In this document: piece by piece, positions 51,501-61,564 of the stretch
How the letters are laid out: the number at the start of each line of letters is the position of its first letter
Numbering within the stretch: the stretch's first letter is position 1
From: Acidicapsa acidisoli
GTDB taxonomy: Bacteria; Acidobacteriota; Terriglobia; Terriglobales; Acidobacteriaceae
DNA length: 64,000 nt
Reading direction: 5' to 3'
NCBI RefSeq assembly: GCF_025685625.1
Contig: NZ_JAGSYI010000007.1
Coordinates: 95,116-159,115, forward strand
Translations under genes and position numbers: made by a program
Notes under the pieces: generated by a model
What the model was told of the DNA's origin: nothing
What the model saw: only the letters and a program-made list of their open reading frames with translations
Database searches by the model: none

Positions 51501-54500
51501 CTATTGCACGGCGATCGTAACGTTCACCGAGGTCGTGATTTTAGCGTTAGACGAATCCACTCCGGTCACAGTAAACGTGTAGTTGCCGGCCGTAGTAGCT
51601 GGCGTTCCTAGGCTCTGACTCGATGAACCGCTTCCGCTGCCGCCTCCGCAGCCGATGACTCCTGCCGCAACAACGGTCAGGCTGAGGAGAACCAGCATTG
51701 ACAACCAGCGACGGCGGCGCGAGGAGACCCCAAACACCGCGACAAGAGCCAGCGCCGAACCGCCGGAGCCGAGACCCCAGACATTCATTCGCTTTGGTAG
51801 AGCGAGAGACGCGCTCGACGCTGCTGTTGTGCTCACACTGAACGTTGTGGTCGCAGTGCCAGCGGTCTGGAGGGTGATGCTCGTTGGATTGAGTGTGCAC
51901 GTTGGTAGGCTCTGCGCACCGCTTGGCGAAGCGGTCAACGTGCAGGTCAGGTTCATCGTGCCTGAGTAGTTGTTGCCCGCCATAAAGGTGGCCGTCGCAG
52001 TTGCGGTGTTTCCGGGCGAAACAGGAGATGGTGTGGGCAAAGTAACCACAACCGGGGAAACGGTGATCGACGCGGTCCCATTCGCAGCCGCGTAGGTGCT
52101 GTCGCCGGAGTAGGCTGCCGTCAATGTGTTGGCGCCACTGTTTAACGTTCCCGGCGCGATAGTGAAGCTGGCCGAGCCGCCTGACAGAGTTTGGGGGGCG
52201 CTATAGGAGCCGCTCGACAGAATGACGATTCCGGTCGGCGTTGCTTGTCCGGAAGCTCCTGCGATCGAGATCTTCACGATGTCGCTTTCCGTGTTGGTGA
52301 TGTTGGCGGACGAGGGCGTTACTGTGACTGTGGGAGCTACCGAGCCGATCTGGGCCGAGACCGTGATCGTGGCGGACTGTGTTGCACTCGTGTAGGTGAT
52401 GGCGCCTGAAGCGTCCGGAGTATAGGTCGCGGTTAGCGTGTCGCTCCCAACAGGCAGGGTTCCAGCAGTAAGGCTGAAGGTTGTCGAGCCCGCCGATAGC
52501 GTTTGTTGCTGGTTGTAGGTAGCGCTCGCGAGTGTCACAGAGCCGGTTGGAGTGGGGTTGCCGTTCCCGCCATTGACAGTGACTGCAACGGTGAATGCAG
52601 TTGCCGTCGTGATGTTCGATGGAGAAGGAGTCATCACGATAGTGGGCGTTACATAATCTGCGGTTAGTGGAACCGTGGTAGAGAGACTGGACTTGTAGTC
52701 GCTGTCTCCGGGATAGCTTGCCTCAACGTTGTGCGTTCCGGAGCCGAGAGGGGAAATGCCCGTTGCGACTGCGGTGACGGTGTGTGTCAATTGTGCAGCA
52801 AGGATAGTGGCTGAATTGCCGTAATAGTTCGCTGTGGCGAGATCGGGAATGCCGTCACCGTTGAAATCCCCGACTACCAATGCATACGGTTCGGCTCCCG
52901 TTGCGGGAATTGCTCCAGACGTAAATGTGCCGTCGCCATTGCCCAACAGGACCGTCACGTTATTGCCGAAATAGTTGGCGACGGCCAGGTCAGATATACC
53001 GTCTCCGTTGAAATCTCCGACAGCGAGGGACATAGGTTGATCGCCTGCCACAGGAGAGGCGGAGGCAGCGGTAAAAGTTCCGTCGCCATTGCCCAACAGA
53101 ACAGTCACGTTATTGCTGGTCTCGTTGGCAACTGCCAGATCAGGTATACCGTCCCCGTTGAGGTCTCCGATCGCCAATCCAAAGGGGTAAGGGCCGGTAG
53201 CCGGACTTGCGGTGGGAACGAATGTCCCATCTCCGTTGCCGAGCAAGACCGTGACCGTGTTGGACCCTTCGTTAGCTACGGCAAGATCGGGTATACCATC
53301 GCTGTTGAAGTCCGCAGACATCATCGATCTAGGATCGATGCCTGTTTGTGGCGACAAAGCCGATGGGGTGAAGGAGCCATCCCCATTGCCCAGCAGAATC
53401 GTGACTGTGTTGCTCCCGGAGTTCGCGACAGCAATATCCGGAATTCCATCGTGGTTGAAGTCGGCCACCGCGATCGATCCTGGAGCGACTCCCGTTTGTA
53501 GGCTGGTCGGAGAAGCGGTGAATGTTCCGTCGCCATTCCCCAGCAGAATCGTCATATTATCGCTAGCAGCGTTCGCGATTGCCAGGTCGACCTTCCCATC
53601 CATGTTGAAGTCTCCGACTGCCACTGAATAGGGGTACTCGCCAGCTGGTGGATTTGATTGCGCCGCTGAGAATGTCCCATCCCCCTTCCCCATGAGAATG
53701 GTCAAAGTGTCCGAGTTCTGGACCACCATCGCAAGATCAAGGATTCCGTCTCCGTTAAAGTCGCCTGCCGCCATTGCGAGCGGATACGGCCCGGTTGCAA
53801 GCGTTTGCGTATTCAGCCAGGTCACGGTGCTCTTGCTTCCGCCCAGAGCCGTGCTGCCGACGGAAGCATCCCCATTCGATGTGTCCTGGAAAGACACTGT
53901 GCCCGTGGGCGCAAGCAAGCCTTGTCCAGTCACCGTTGCTGTCAATGTGTAGGTCCCCGGACTGCCGCTTTTAGTAATCGTGGTCGTTGTAGCCACCGAC
54001 GTCGTCACCGTCAAATTGGACTCCGCCGAGGAACTGATCGCATTTGCATTTGTTCCGGCAAAGACGGCTTTGTAGCTGTGGCTTCCCATTCCAGGGATAA
54101 ACGTCAGAGCGGCTGTGCCTGAACTGGTCAATTGCGCGCTGCCCAGAAGATGAATGCCAGCGCATGAGGTTGCGGTTGCGTCGCAAAAATTGATCTGTCC
54201 TTGCGTTAAGGTCGTGGACCCAGCGTTCACTGCAGCAGTCAGTGTCACCGGTGTGCCCGCGGCAACGGTCGTTATAGCTTTGCCCGACGAGGTGAGTGTA
54301 AGAGAGGTAGAGGTCGCAGCGGAGGCATTGCGCACGGTAACAATTAGCGGGGCTGTCGCGGTCAAAGCACCTGATGTACCAGTCACGGTTGCTGTCGCGG
54401 TGCCCGCGCTGGCATTGCTGCTTGCCGTCAAAGTGAGAGTGCTGTTCAGCGAAGCTGGATTTGGAGAGAAGGAAGCGGTCACGCCGGTGGGCAAACCTGT

Positions 54501-57500
54501 AACGGACAGACTGACATTTCCGCTGAATCCATTCAGAGGTGCGATAAGCACCGTTGATTCTCCAGATGCTCCCGGAAGAATGTTCACCTGACTTGGAGCG
54601 TCGGAGAGCGTGAATCCAGGTGAATTGATCGTCAACGCAATACCTGTGCTCGCGGTTAGGCTTCCCGATGTGCCGGTTATCGTCACGGTTGCGTTCCCAG
54701 GCATGGCACTGCTGCTTGCTGTCAGCGTCAACGTGCTGCCGGTGGTTGCAGGGTTCGGAGAGAAGGATGCGGTCACGCCGCTGGGCAGGCCCGATGCAGA
54801 CAGTGTGACATTTCCGGTAAATCCGTATTGTGGGCTGATCGAAATGTTGGAGGTTGAGGTAGCTCCCTCGTTCATGCTCACGCTGCCCGGATAATCAGCA
54901 ATCGTAAAGCTTTGCGCACTGATCGCCAGCGTCAATATGGTGGATGCTGTCTGGGTTCCTGAGGTGCCGGTAATGGTCACCGTGTACTGCCCAGTCGGGG
55001 CGGAGTTACTTGCAGTCACCGTAAGCGTGCTCGATGTCCCGGTTGTGGGATTCGGAGAAAAGGATGCTGACACACCGCTGGGTAAACCCGAAGCGGCCAG
55101 GCTCACACTGCCACTGAATCCGTATTCGGGAGATATATAAAAATAGGACGTTCCCGAACTTCCCTGCCCGACACTTACGGTCCCGCCTCCGCCTAGCGTG
55201 AATGTCGGAGTGTAGACACCGAGGGTGAGTGGTGTCGAGGCAGTATGCGAGCCGGATGTTCCGGTGATGGTCAACGTGTACTGCCCGAGCGCGGCCGTAC
55301 TGCTCGCGGTCAAGGTCAGGGTGCTCTGTACTCCGGTCGTCGGGTTCGGAGAAAAGGACGCGGTGACACCGCTGGGTAGGCCTGAAACGGAGAAGGTGAC
55401 ACCGCTATTAAATCCATATTGAGAAAAGATATCGACCCATGCCGTGCTCGATGTGCCTTGGCCGATATTCAATGAGCCCTCGCTGAGAAGCGTGAAACTA
55501 GGAACATAGACGCCGAGCGAGACAGTAGTGGTCGCTGTCTGCGTACCGGATTTTCCGGTAATGGTCAGCGTGTACTGTCCGAGCGTGGCTGTGCTGCTTG
55601 CGGTCAACGTTAAGGTGCCGGTCGATGTCGTTGGATTGGGAGAGAAGGATGCGGTCACGCCGCTGGGGAGTCCCGAGACCGCAAGGTTGACACTCCCTGT
55701 GAATCCATATTCGGGATTCACGTAAATATAAGTCGTACCCGAGGTTCCCTGGCCGATGTTCAGACCCCCGCCCGAGAGGGTGAACGTCGGTACGTAGACG
55801 CCCAGAGTCAATGTTGTTTTTGCGCTCTGTGAGCCCGAAGTTCCGGTGATTGTAAGCTGGTACTGCCCAGGTGTTGCCGTGCTGCTGGCTGCGAACGAGA
55901 GTTGGCTGCTCCCCGTTGTGGGGTTAGGATTCCAGAGCGCAGTCACGCCTGCAGGCAAGCCGGAGACAGCAAGTGTGACACTGCCTGAGAATCCGTATTG
56001 CGGATTGACGTAGATGTAGGTCGACGTGCTGTTTCCCTGGCCCACTGCAACACTCCCTCCCCCTGATAAGGTGAAGGTCGGCGTGAAGACGCCCAGTGTC
56101 ACTGTTGTCGTCGACGTGAGGGTGCCCGAGGTCCCGGTGATCGTCAGCGTGCTCGTACCCACGCTCGCGGAACTGCTGGCGCTCAATGTGAGCATGCTAT
56201 TACCCGTTGAGGGATTCGGTGAGAACGAAGCGGTGACGCCTGCCGGCAAACCCGAAATCGAAAGCTTCACCGTACCCGTGAAACCGTTTTGATCGTTCAC
56301 GAACACGTAGCCGCTGTCGGAACTACCTAGACCGATATTTATGGAGCCGGTGCTTGATAGGGTAAAGCTGGGCGCATAGACCGTTAAGGAAATTGTCGAC
56401 GTCACGGTCAGGCTGCCAGATGTTCCGGTGAGCGTCAGCGTAGCGGGTCCTGGGATTGCGCTGCTCGTCGCATTCAAGGTCAACACGCTGGTCCCTGATG
56501 TGGGGTTAGTGCCCCACGAAGCAGTAACCCCGCTCGGCAGACCTGACACGGAGAGCTTCACACTTCCGGTAAAGCCATATTCCGGCGTCATTGTAATTGT
56601 CGGCGTGGCAGAGCCGCCCTCGTTCAGACTCACCGTGCTGGGAGAAGCAGTGAGTGTGAATGTCGGCGCATGCACGCTGACAGAAACATTCGTTGTCTGC
56701 TTGAGGCTTCCCGAGGTTCCAGTGATTGTCAGTGTCGCCGTTCCTGCAGGAGCAGTGCCGCTGGCAGTCAGCGTCAGGACGCTGCTACCTGAGGTCGGAT
56801 TCGTGCCCCACGATGCGGTCACTCCCGTGGGCAGCGCTGAAGTAACTGCCAGCGTCACGTGGCCCGAGAAACCGCCTGCGTCAGTGACCGTTATGGTTGT
56901 AGTACTGGACGTACCCTGGTTGACCGACACATTCGCCATCGAAGACGACATCCAGAAGCCTGGCACTTGCGGTCCGGCCAAGGCATCGATCAAGGCCTGC
57001 CCGTTGGCGCTTCCCCAACCAGTAACAAGGTCATATCCTGTAACGGCGTTGAACCACGTGGGCTGGCCCTGAGTGTCGTTATTCCCCGCAGTGATGTCGT
57101 GTAAGTCGCTGTTGTAGCTGGAACCCGTACCGATTGAATAGATCGCCGGATTGATGAATCCCAGACCTCCCGCCGGCGCATTGCCCGCCTCTAGTGCCTG
57201 CTGATTGATTAGCGCCATGAACCCAGCCCAGCGCGGAGCAGCAAAACTGGTCCCCGCGCCATCGCCGAAGCATGACCCCATCGAACACATGTAGTTGTCG
57301 AAGTCACCTTCCATCGCGACGTCGGGTACATTACGCAAAGTAGTGGAGCCGCCATTCGACCCAGTGGCAAGTCCGCTCTGCCAGCTCGGAATCGGAATAT
57401 TGTCGGGGCTGATGCCGCCGCCACTACCAAATACGTAGGGAGTTCCCGGTTCCGTGGAGTTCCATGCCGTCTCCGAAGCCCAGACGCCTCCAGCTCCGGT

Positions 57501-58718
57501 AGTGGTCAAGTGTGTTCCGCCCACTGCCGTTACGTAAGCATCTTCTCCGGGATAAAAAAAAGGGGAAATGGAGGCATCAAACGCTCCGTTGTCTCCGGAA
57601 GCCGCGAAGAATTCCTGTCCCTGCGCGGCAAACTCCTGGAAGAACACGTCGTCCGTCGCAGGGTCGTCCGGCCGCCAACCCCACGAACAACTCAACTGTT
57701 TGGCAATGTTCTCTGAAGCCATCGAACTGAGAATGTCGACATCGTTGTTTCCGATGTAGACGCGCACTTGGCTGAGTCCCGGCGCCATGCCAATTGCCTG
57801 AACAATATCCAGGACCTGCTCACCGTCGTCGCCCTCCGTCGGGTTTCCGGTTACGCCGTCGAGCAGCACGTTGTTGATCGGCACGCTATTGGATTGGCCC
57901 GCATTGCTGAAGGTTAAATTCACATCGCTGAGGAAGTAGCCATCAAATTCGAAAATGCCCACCGCCTGCCCGGTGCCCGTGAGCTTCGTATCGCCGTAAT
58001 AGGCCGCGCGCATGTCGCTGCCCAGATAGGAACCGCCGGGACCGGAGCCCGTAACGTCGGCGGTCGGCGCCACGTTCTGTCCCGGCACTAGCATCGACTG
58101 CGGTTTCGAAAAGTTGTTCAGCCCCGCGATGTGGGCAACCGGTATGTCCAATGCGAGCGATGGTTCGCGATCCGGCGAATAAAACGTTCGATTCTCCGCC
58201 GGATGCTGATAGAGATTCATCCTCACGTTAAAAGTCTGGTTGATCTGCGCAACCGTACCCGTGACGGGAACGACGAGCCGGTTCGCGTGACTCCCAGTAA
58301 CCGTCAGACCGTTTGCTTGCGCAAAGGAGACCACAGCCTGGTAATCCGCATCAGTGGCGCCGAATTGGCCGGCGAATTCTTGCACAGTGAGAAATTTCCG
58401 GTAGTCCGGACTCGACGGGTTGTACAGGCGCCCCAGCAAGCTAGTCAACTGCTCCTGATTGCGCAAGGGCAACACGATGGAGAGGTTCAACTGCTGATCG
58501 GGCGCGAGCGGCCCAACGAGCGCTGCCTTGCCGCTGAGAACTTCGCTGCGGACATGATGGCTCAGAGTCTGGATTTGCGCCTGTGCATTCGCCGCATCGC
58601 CGGCCAGGAGCAGCAGGAGCGCCAGACATGAACAATTGATGAATCGAACGGAGAGTCTAAATAATCTCAAAGCGGCATTGAGAATCGAAAGAGCTACAGA
58701 CCAAGGCCCAGCAGACAT
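51501..58718 (-). CDS. Giant S53 (sedolisin) peptidase with Ig-like and FG-GAP repeats
   Basis: A 2405-residue secreted protein from ATG 58718 (TTG 58733 is the alternative). Signal peptide ends near ANAQAQ. A Pro-kumamolisin activation domain (about 35-200) precedes the S53 catalytic domain (about 210-585): acid pair Glu300/Asp304 (GEQVLD), oxyanion Asp376 (AASGDNGAF), nucleophile Ser491 (AGTSFAAP), and the calcium-binding DITAGNND and YDLVTGWGS elements. Nine Ig-like repeats of about 98 residues follow (586-1464), each built like GFTGSVxLSVSGLPSGVTASFSPNP...LTITGTSG. Next comes an Ig-like domain (1465-1580), then a second one interrupted by seven FG-GAP units (1645-1977), two more Ig-like domains and a C-terminal region with two hydrophobic helices around an RRRR turn and GVIGCGGG. 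It should be an acid-tolerant surface endopeptidase. Confidence 0.93.
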   Translation of the reverse strand: MSAGPWSVALSILNAALRLFRLSVRFINCSCLALLLLLAGDAANAQAQIQTLSHHVRSEVLSGKAALVGPLAPDQQLNLSIVLPLRNQEQLTSLLGRLYNPSSPDYRKFLTVQEFAGQFGATDADYQAVVSFAQANGLTVTGSHANRLVVPVTGTVAQINQTFNVRMNLYQHPAENRTFYSPDREPSLALDIPVAHIAGLNNFSKPQSMLVPGQNVAPTADVTGSGPGGSYLGSDMRAAYYGDTKLTGTGQAVGIFEFDGYFLSDVNLTFSNAGQSNSVPINNVLLDGVTGNPTEGDDGEQVLDIVQAIGMAPGLSQVRVYIGNNDVDILSSMASENIAKQLSCSWGWRPDDPATDDVFFQEFAAQGQEFFAASGDNGAFDASISPFFYPGEDAYVTAVGGTHLTTTGAGGVWASETAWNSTEPGTPYVFGSGGGISPDNIPIPSWQSGLATGSNGGSTTLRNVPDVAMEGDFDNYMCSMGSCFGDGAGTSFAAPRWAGFMALINQQALEAGNAPAGGLGFINPAIYSIGTGSSYNSDLHDITAGNNDTQGQPTWFNAVTGYDLVTGWGSANGQALIDALAGPQVPGFWMSSSMANVSVNQGTSSTTTITVTDAGGFSGHVTLAVTSALPTGVTASWGTNPTSGSSVLTLTASGTAPAGTATLTITGTSGSLKQTTNVSVSVHAPTFTLTASPSTVSLNEGGSATPTITMTPEYGFTGSVKLSVSGLPSGVTASWGTNPTSGTSVLTLNATSSAIPGPATLTLTGTSGSLTVTSTISLTVYAPSFTLSSTGSINIGLGSSDSGYVFVNDQNGFTGTVKLSISGLPAGVTASFSPNPSTGNSMLTLSASSSASVGTSTLTITGTSGTLTSTTTVTLGVFTPTFTLSGGGSVAVGQGNSTSTYIYVNPQYGFSGSVTLAVSGLPAGVTALWNPNPTTGSSQLSFAASSTATPGQYQLTITGTSGSQSAKTTLTLGVYVPTFTLSGGGLNIGQGTSGTTYIYVNPEYGFTGSVNLAVSGLPSGVTASFSPNPTTSTGTLTLTASSTATLGQYTLTITGKSGTQTATTTVSLGVYVPSFTLLSEGSLNIGQGTSSTAWVDIFSQYGFNSGVTFSVSGLPSGVTASFSPNPTTGVQSTLTLTASSTAALGQYTLTITGTSGSHTASTPLTLGVYTPTFTLGGGGTVSVGQGSSGTSYFYISPEYGFSGSVSLAASGLPSGVSASFSPNPTTGTSSTLTVTASNSAPTGQYTVTITGTSGTQTASTILTLAISAQSFTIADYPGSVSMNEGATSTSNISISPQYGFTGNVTLSASGLPSGVTASFSPNPATTGSTLTLTASSSAMPGNATVTITGTSGSLTASTGIALTINSPGFTLSDAPSQVNILPGASGESTVLIAPLNGFSGNVSLSVTGLPTGVTASFSPNPASLNSTLTLTASSNASAGTATATVTGTSGALTATAPLIVTVRNASAATSTSLTLTSSGKAITTVAAGTPVTLTAAVNAGSTTLTQGQINFCDATATSCAGIHLLGSAQLTSSGTAALTFIPGMGSHSYKAVFAGTNANAISSSAESNLTVTTSVATTTTITKSGSPGTYTLTATVTGQGLLAPTGTVSFQDTSNGDASVGSTALGGSKSTVTWLNTQTLATGPYPLAMAAGDFNGDGILDLAMVVQNSDTLTILMGKGDGTFSAAQSNPPAGEYPYSVAVGDFNMDGKVDLAIANAASDNMTILLGNGDGTFTASPTSLQTGVAPGSIAVADFNHDGIPDIAVANSGSNTVTILLGNGDGSFTPSALSPQTGIDPRSMMSADFNSDGIPDLAVANEGSNTVTVLLGNGDGTFVPTASPATGPYPFGLAIGDLNGDGIPDLAVANETSNNVTVLLGNGDGTFTAASASPVAGDQPMSLAVGDFNGDGISDLAVANYFGNNVTVLLGNGDGTFTSGAIPATGAEPYALVVGDFNGDGIPDLATANYYGNSATILAAQLTHTVTAVATGISPLGSGTHNVEASYPGDSDYKSSLSTTVPLTADYVTPTIVMTPSPSNITTATAFTVAVTVNGGNGNPTPTGSVTLASATYNQQQTLSAGSTTFSLTAGTLPVGSDTLTATYTPDASGAITYTSATQSATITVSAQIGSVAPTVTVTPSSANITNTESDIVKISIAGASGQATPTGIVILSSGSYSAPQTLSGGSASFTIAPGTLNSGANTLTAAYSGDSTYAAANGTASITVSPVVVTLPTPSPVSPGNTATATATFMAGNNYSGTMNLTCTLTASPSGAQSLPTCTLNPTSITLQTAGTATTTFSVSTTAASSASLALPKRMNVWGLGSGGSALALVAVFGVSSRRRRWLSMLVLLSLTVVAAGVIGCGGGSGSGSSSQSLGTPATTAGNYTFTVTGVDSSNAKITTSVNVTIAVQ
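52788..53786 (-). repeat. Seven FG-GAP/VCBS repeats within the S53 gene
   Basis: Seven consecutive units of about 47 codons, each with the calcium loop pattern DFNGDGIxDLAVAN and the ending TVTVLLGNGDGTF (first unit YPLAMAAGDFNGDG, last EPYALVVGDFNGDG). Together they would form one beta-propeller of seven blades. They sit between the first strands (GTVSFQDTSNGDASVGSTALG) and the last strands (ISPLGSGTHNVEASYPGDSDYKSSLS) of an Ig-like domain. Confidence 0.88.
54327..56963 (-). repeat. Nine tandem Ig-like repeats (about 293 bp each) within the S53 gene
   Basis: Counted by eye: nine units of 96-98 codons begin with P-x-F-T-L-S and contain the conserved GFxGxVxLxxSGLPxGVTASFxPNP and GxxTLTITGTSGxxT. 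Identity is high between neighbours (for example units 4-7, all with VGQG or IGQG and YGF), implying recent tandem duplication; the first, second, eighth and ninth are more divergent. Confidence 0.85.
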
Positions 58719-59485
58719 GAAAATACACTCCAATCAGAGAAGAGCGCAGTTCGCCGTTTTGTGTTCGATTCGCAGCGACCTGCCGATAATGATCCCGATA
58801 GAGTTTCATTCGTCGCAAACTCCAGAAGGCTCTCGTTGTTTTGTGATTCTGCAGTAGTTTACCACTGCAATGAAAGGCTTGCGGTACTACCATCGGCAAC
58901 ACATTGGTAATCAGACTTCAGGAAATGGCGGTTGTGAGTCGATAATCCTCGGACCGAAATTAACACCGAAGGCAATGTTCAGAAGATCGGGTGCGCGTCG
59001 ATGACTGAGGCCTGGGATCACTTTCAGGTTCACGAACTCTGTGATCCTGACGTTGATCGGTTGTCAACGACGATTCGGAACTACGAAGCCCATTTCCGAA
59101 ACCACATCCTTTTGAATTGGGAATGTGGCGCTCAATAATATCAAGGCTGTGGCCTGCAAGAAATGGCTGTGTGGACTTGATCTCGCACTGGCATCCAAAG
59201 CAAAGGCCAGGACTACCTGAGCGCCCTCTACGCGCACTATATCCGCAGTGAGCTTTTTGAAGGAAACAATCCGATCAGCTCTGTGCGGCGTCGTGTAAGA
59301 CCAAGCTCTTTGTGGATCGGAAATCGAAGCCTATAAGGGAAACCCCGCATCAGAAATGAATCTGCTAGAAAGTTGGCCAAATGCCATCGCGCCAATAGAC
59401 GCAAATCTTATTTGCCGATCGAGACTGTGAGGAACGCGAGAAAATGTCGGCGGACGTTCTGAACGGCATCGTTCGCCTGCTTTGC
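58719..59485. other. Long gap upstream of the S53 gene (about 770 bp)
   Basis: It contains the S53 promoter on the right-to-left strand and nothing else I can name. A rightward 45-codon frame starts at ATG 59001 (MTEAWDHFQVHELCD), and another frame around 59195-59335 reads GIQSKGQDYLSALYAHYIRSELFEG without a start codon. These look like remnants of coding DNA but match no family I recognise. Confidence 0.4.
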
Positions 59486-61564
59486 TTATCTCGGTGTTTG
59501 TTTCCGATCGTCAACGGCAGTTCGCGAGAGCCGGATGCCAAGCTTCTGCATTCTGAGCTGAAGCGTCGAACGCTTCACTCCAAGGAGCGCCGCGGCTCCG
59601 CTTGGGCCTGCAACGACTCCATTCGCATCTTCCAGAGCACGCAGAATCTGATTCCGCTCCGTCTCTTTCAACATCTCCTGAAGGCTCTCATGGGACGCCG
59701 ATTTGGCGGCAGTGATTACAGGAGCTGAAGTCGAAGCCACATCCGGAGTGAGTTCTGTCAGGGCGACATTCAGCACAGGGCCTCGCGAGATAATGACAGC
59801 CCGCTCAATCACATTTTGAAGCTCTCGAATATTACCTGGCCAGTGATAGCGGACCAGCGCCTGCATGGTTTCAGACGGAATGGTGTCGATCACCCGCTGA
59901 TTCCGGCGGCTGAATTCCTTGACAAAGTGGCGGACCAATTGAGGGATATCTTCCTTTCGCTCCCGCAATGACGGCACTCGGATGGGAAAGACATTTAGCC
60001 GATAATACAAATCAGAGCGGAATCTCTGCCCCTCGACCATGGTCTTAAGATCGCGATTCGTCGCGGCGATCAACCGTGCATCGGTGCGCACGGTTCTCGT
60101 GCTGCCGAGCCGCTCAAACTCGCGCTCCTGGAGCACTCGCAAGAGTTTTGGCTGCAACTCCAGCGGGATTTCGCCGACCTCATCCAGGAATATGGTCCCG
60201 CGATTCGCCAGTTCGAAGCGGCCGACCCGCTGCGTGATGGCGCCGGTAAACGCACCCTTTTCGTGGCCGAACAGCTCGCTCTCGAGTAGCCCCGTAGGAA
60301 TCGCCGCACAATTGAGCTTCACAAAGGCGTTCGACTTCCTGGAGCTAAGATTATGCAGCGCCCGAGCGATTAACTCTTTTCCGGTGCCGGTCTCTCCATA
60401 AATGAGCACAGTGGAATCGGCAGGCGCCACAATCTCGATTTCTTGCAGTACGCGGCGAAGGGGCTCGCTATTTCCGACAATCTCTTCGAAATAAAGTTCG
60501 CTGCGGATCTCGGATTCAAGATAGACATTTTCCCGCGTGAGCTTGTCCCTGAGTTCGGAAACTTGCCCATATGCAAGAGAATTCTCAACGGCCAGCGCAA
60601 TTTGATTGGCAACCTGACTAAGGAAGGAAAGATCATCTTCGGTGAAGGCATTCTCGCGCGAAGTGCCAAAACCCAATACGCCGAGCACACGTTCGCGGAC
60701 TATCAGAGGGTAAAGGCAGAGTGACATGTTCGTCATCGCGCCCTGGGGATCAGCGGCAACCTCTTCTTTGGCGGCGATCAGTGGCTTGCCGGTCCGGAAG
60801 ACAGTCTTGGCCCGCTCGGAGGCGGGACCGACGGACATCTCTTGGAATTCGGCATGATCCACGGCATAGCGGCGTAGTTCGCCATCTTCCGGATCGGGCA
60901 GAGCCACACCGACGCCGTCGCATTGCATAAAGTGTCTGATACTCCCGACAATCTCGCGAAGCAGGTCGCGCAGGTCCAGCTTGGTCGCAATCCGATTGGT
61001 TATGTCGAGGAGTAATCGCAATCTGGCCTGGGCACGAGCATCGTCCAGTGCAACTGCGATTTGATTCGCAACCATGGATAAGAACTGTTGATCTTCTTTG
61101 GAGTAAGCGTCATCGAGGTGGCTGGCAAACACAAGGCTTCCGAGCTTTCGGTGCGCCGTGCTCAGGGGAAGCGCACAGAGCGAACGAAGTCCCAACGTTG
61201 AGAACCGCTCGATCACAAGCGGAAAACTCGTCTCGCGATCGATGAACGGAATCACTGCGGGCTGCTGATGCTGGTATACCCACCATGCGACCGTCTCTTC
61301 TTTCGGAATATTTCTGACGGCAAGTGCCTCAATCGCACTGTTATAAGGCTCGAGAAGATGCCACTGGACCCAATTGGCTGCCGGATCGAACCAACTTAGA
61401 CCATCGAATGCAACCACTTGATGCAGTTCGCTAGCGCAGGTCTGGAATAAGACCTTTTCCTCGGGATGATACCGGATCAATTCCGCAATGCGGGCGAGCG
61501 CCTCGTATCGCGAAGCAAGGCCTTCGCTGAGAACGGTCGGTTGTGAGTCATGCGATGCTGGCAT
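59486..61564 (-). CDS. Sigma-54-dependent activator with GAF sensor domains
   Basis: A 692-residue enhancer-binding protein of the NorR/FhlA-like kind. The N-terminal half has two GAF-type domains (about 20-175 and 190-345; for example FSTLGLRSLCALPLSTAHRKLGSLVFAS and CLYPLIVRERVLGVLGFGTSRENAF), followed by a coiled linker. The AAA+ domain has Walker A GETGTGKE (390-397), the sigma-54 contact loop GAFTGA (437-442), Walker B GTIFLDEVGEIP and the arginine-rich RLIAATNRDLKTMVEGQRFRSDLYYRLNVFPI region. A Fis-type helix-turn-helix ends the protein (GAAALLGVKRSTLQLRMQKLGI). It is divergent from the STAS-RND operon, whose promoter has a -24/-12 element, so it is very likely its activator; the signal, presumably a small molecule binding a GAF domain, is unknown. 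Confidence 0.93.
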   Translation of the reverse strand: MPASHDSQPTVLSEGLASRYEALARIAELIRYHPEEKVLFQTCASELHQVVAFDGLSWFDPAANWVQWHLLEPYNSAIEALAVRNIPKEETVAWWVYQHQQPAVIPFIDRETSFPLVIERFSTLGLRSLCALPLSTAHRKLGSLVFASHLDDAYSKEDQQFLSMVANQIAVALDDARAQARLRLLLDITNRIATKLDLRDLLREIVGSIRHFMQCDGVGVALPDPEDGELRRYAVDHAEFQEMSVGPASERAKTVFRTGKPLIAAKEEVAADPQGAMTNMSLCLYPLIVRERVLGVLGFGTSRENAFTEDDLSFLSQVANQIALAVENSLAYGQVSELRDKLTRENVYLESEIRSELYFEEIVGNSEPLRRVLQEIEIVAPADSTVLIYGETGTGKELIARALHNLSSRKSNAFVKLNCAAIPTGLLESELFGHEKGAFTGAITQRVGRFELANRGTIFLDEVGEIPLELQPKLLRVLQEREFERLGSTRTVRTDARLIAATNRDLKTMVEGQRFRSDLYYRLNVFPIRVPSLRERKEDIPQLVRHFVKEFSRRNQRVIDTIPSETMQALVRYHWPGNIRELQNVIERAVIISRGPVLNVALTELTPDVASTSAPVITAAKSASHESLQEMLKETERNQILRALEDANGVVAGPSGAAALLGVKRSTLQLRMQKLGIRLSRTAVDDRKQTPR

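Noticed and set aside
54327..56963. Tandem repeats considered as a CRISPR or minisatellite array
   Set aside because: The period is about 293 bp, a multiple of three, and units encode Ig-like domains in an intact frame; there are no spacers.
54154..57072. Series of rightward frames (for example 54154-54591 and 56428-57072) with repetitive Val/Pro/Leu-rich products
   Set aside because: They are antisense shadows of the Ig-like repeats of the S53 gene; their own repetition copies that of the coding strand.
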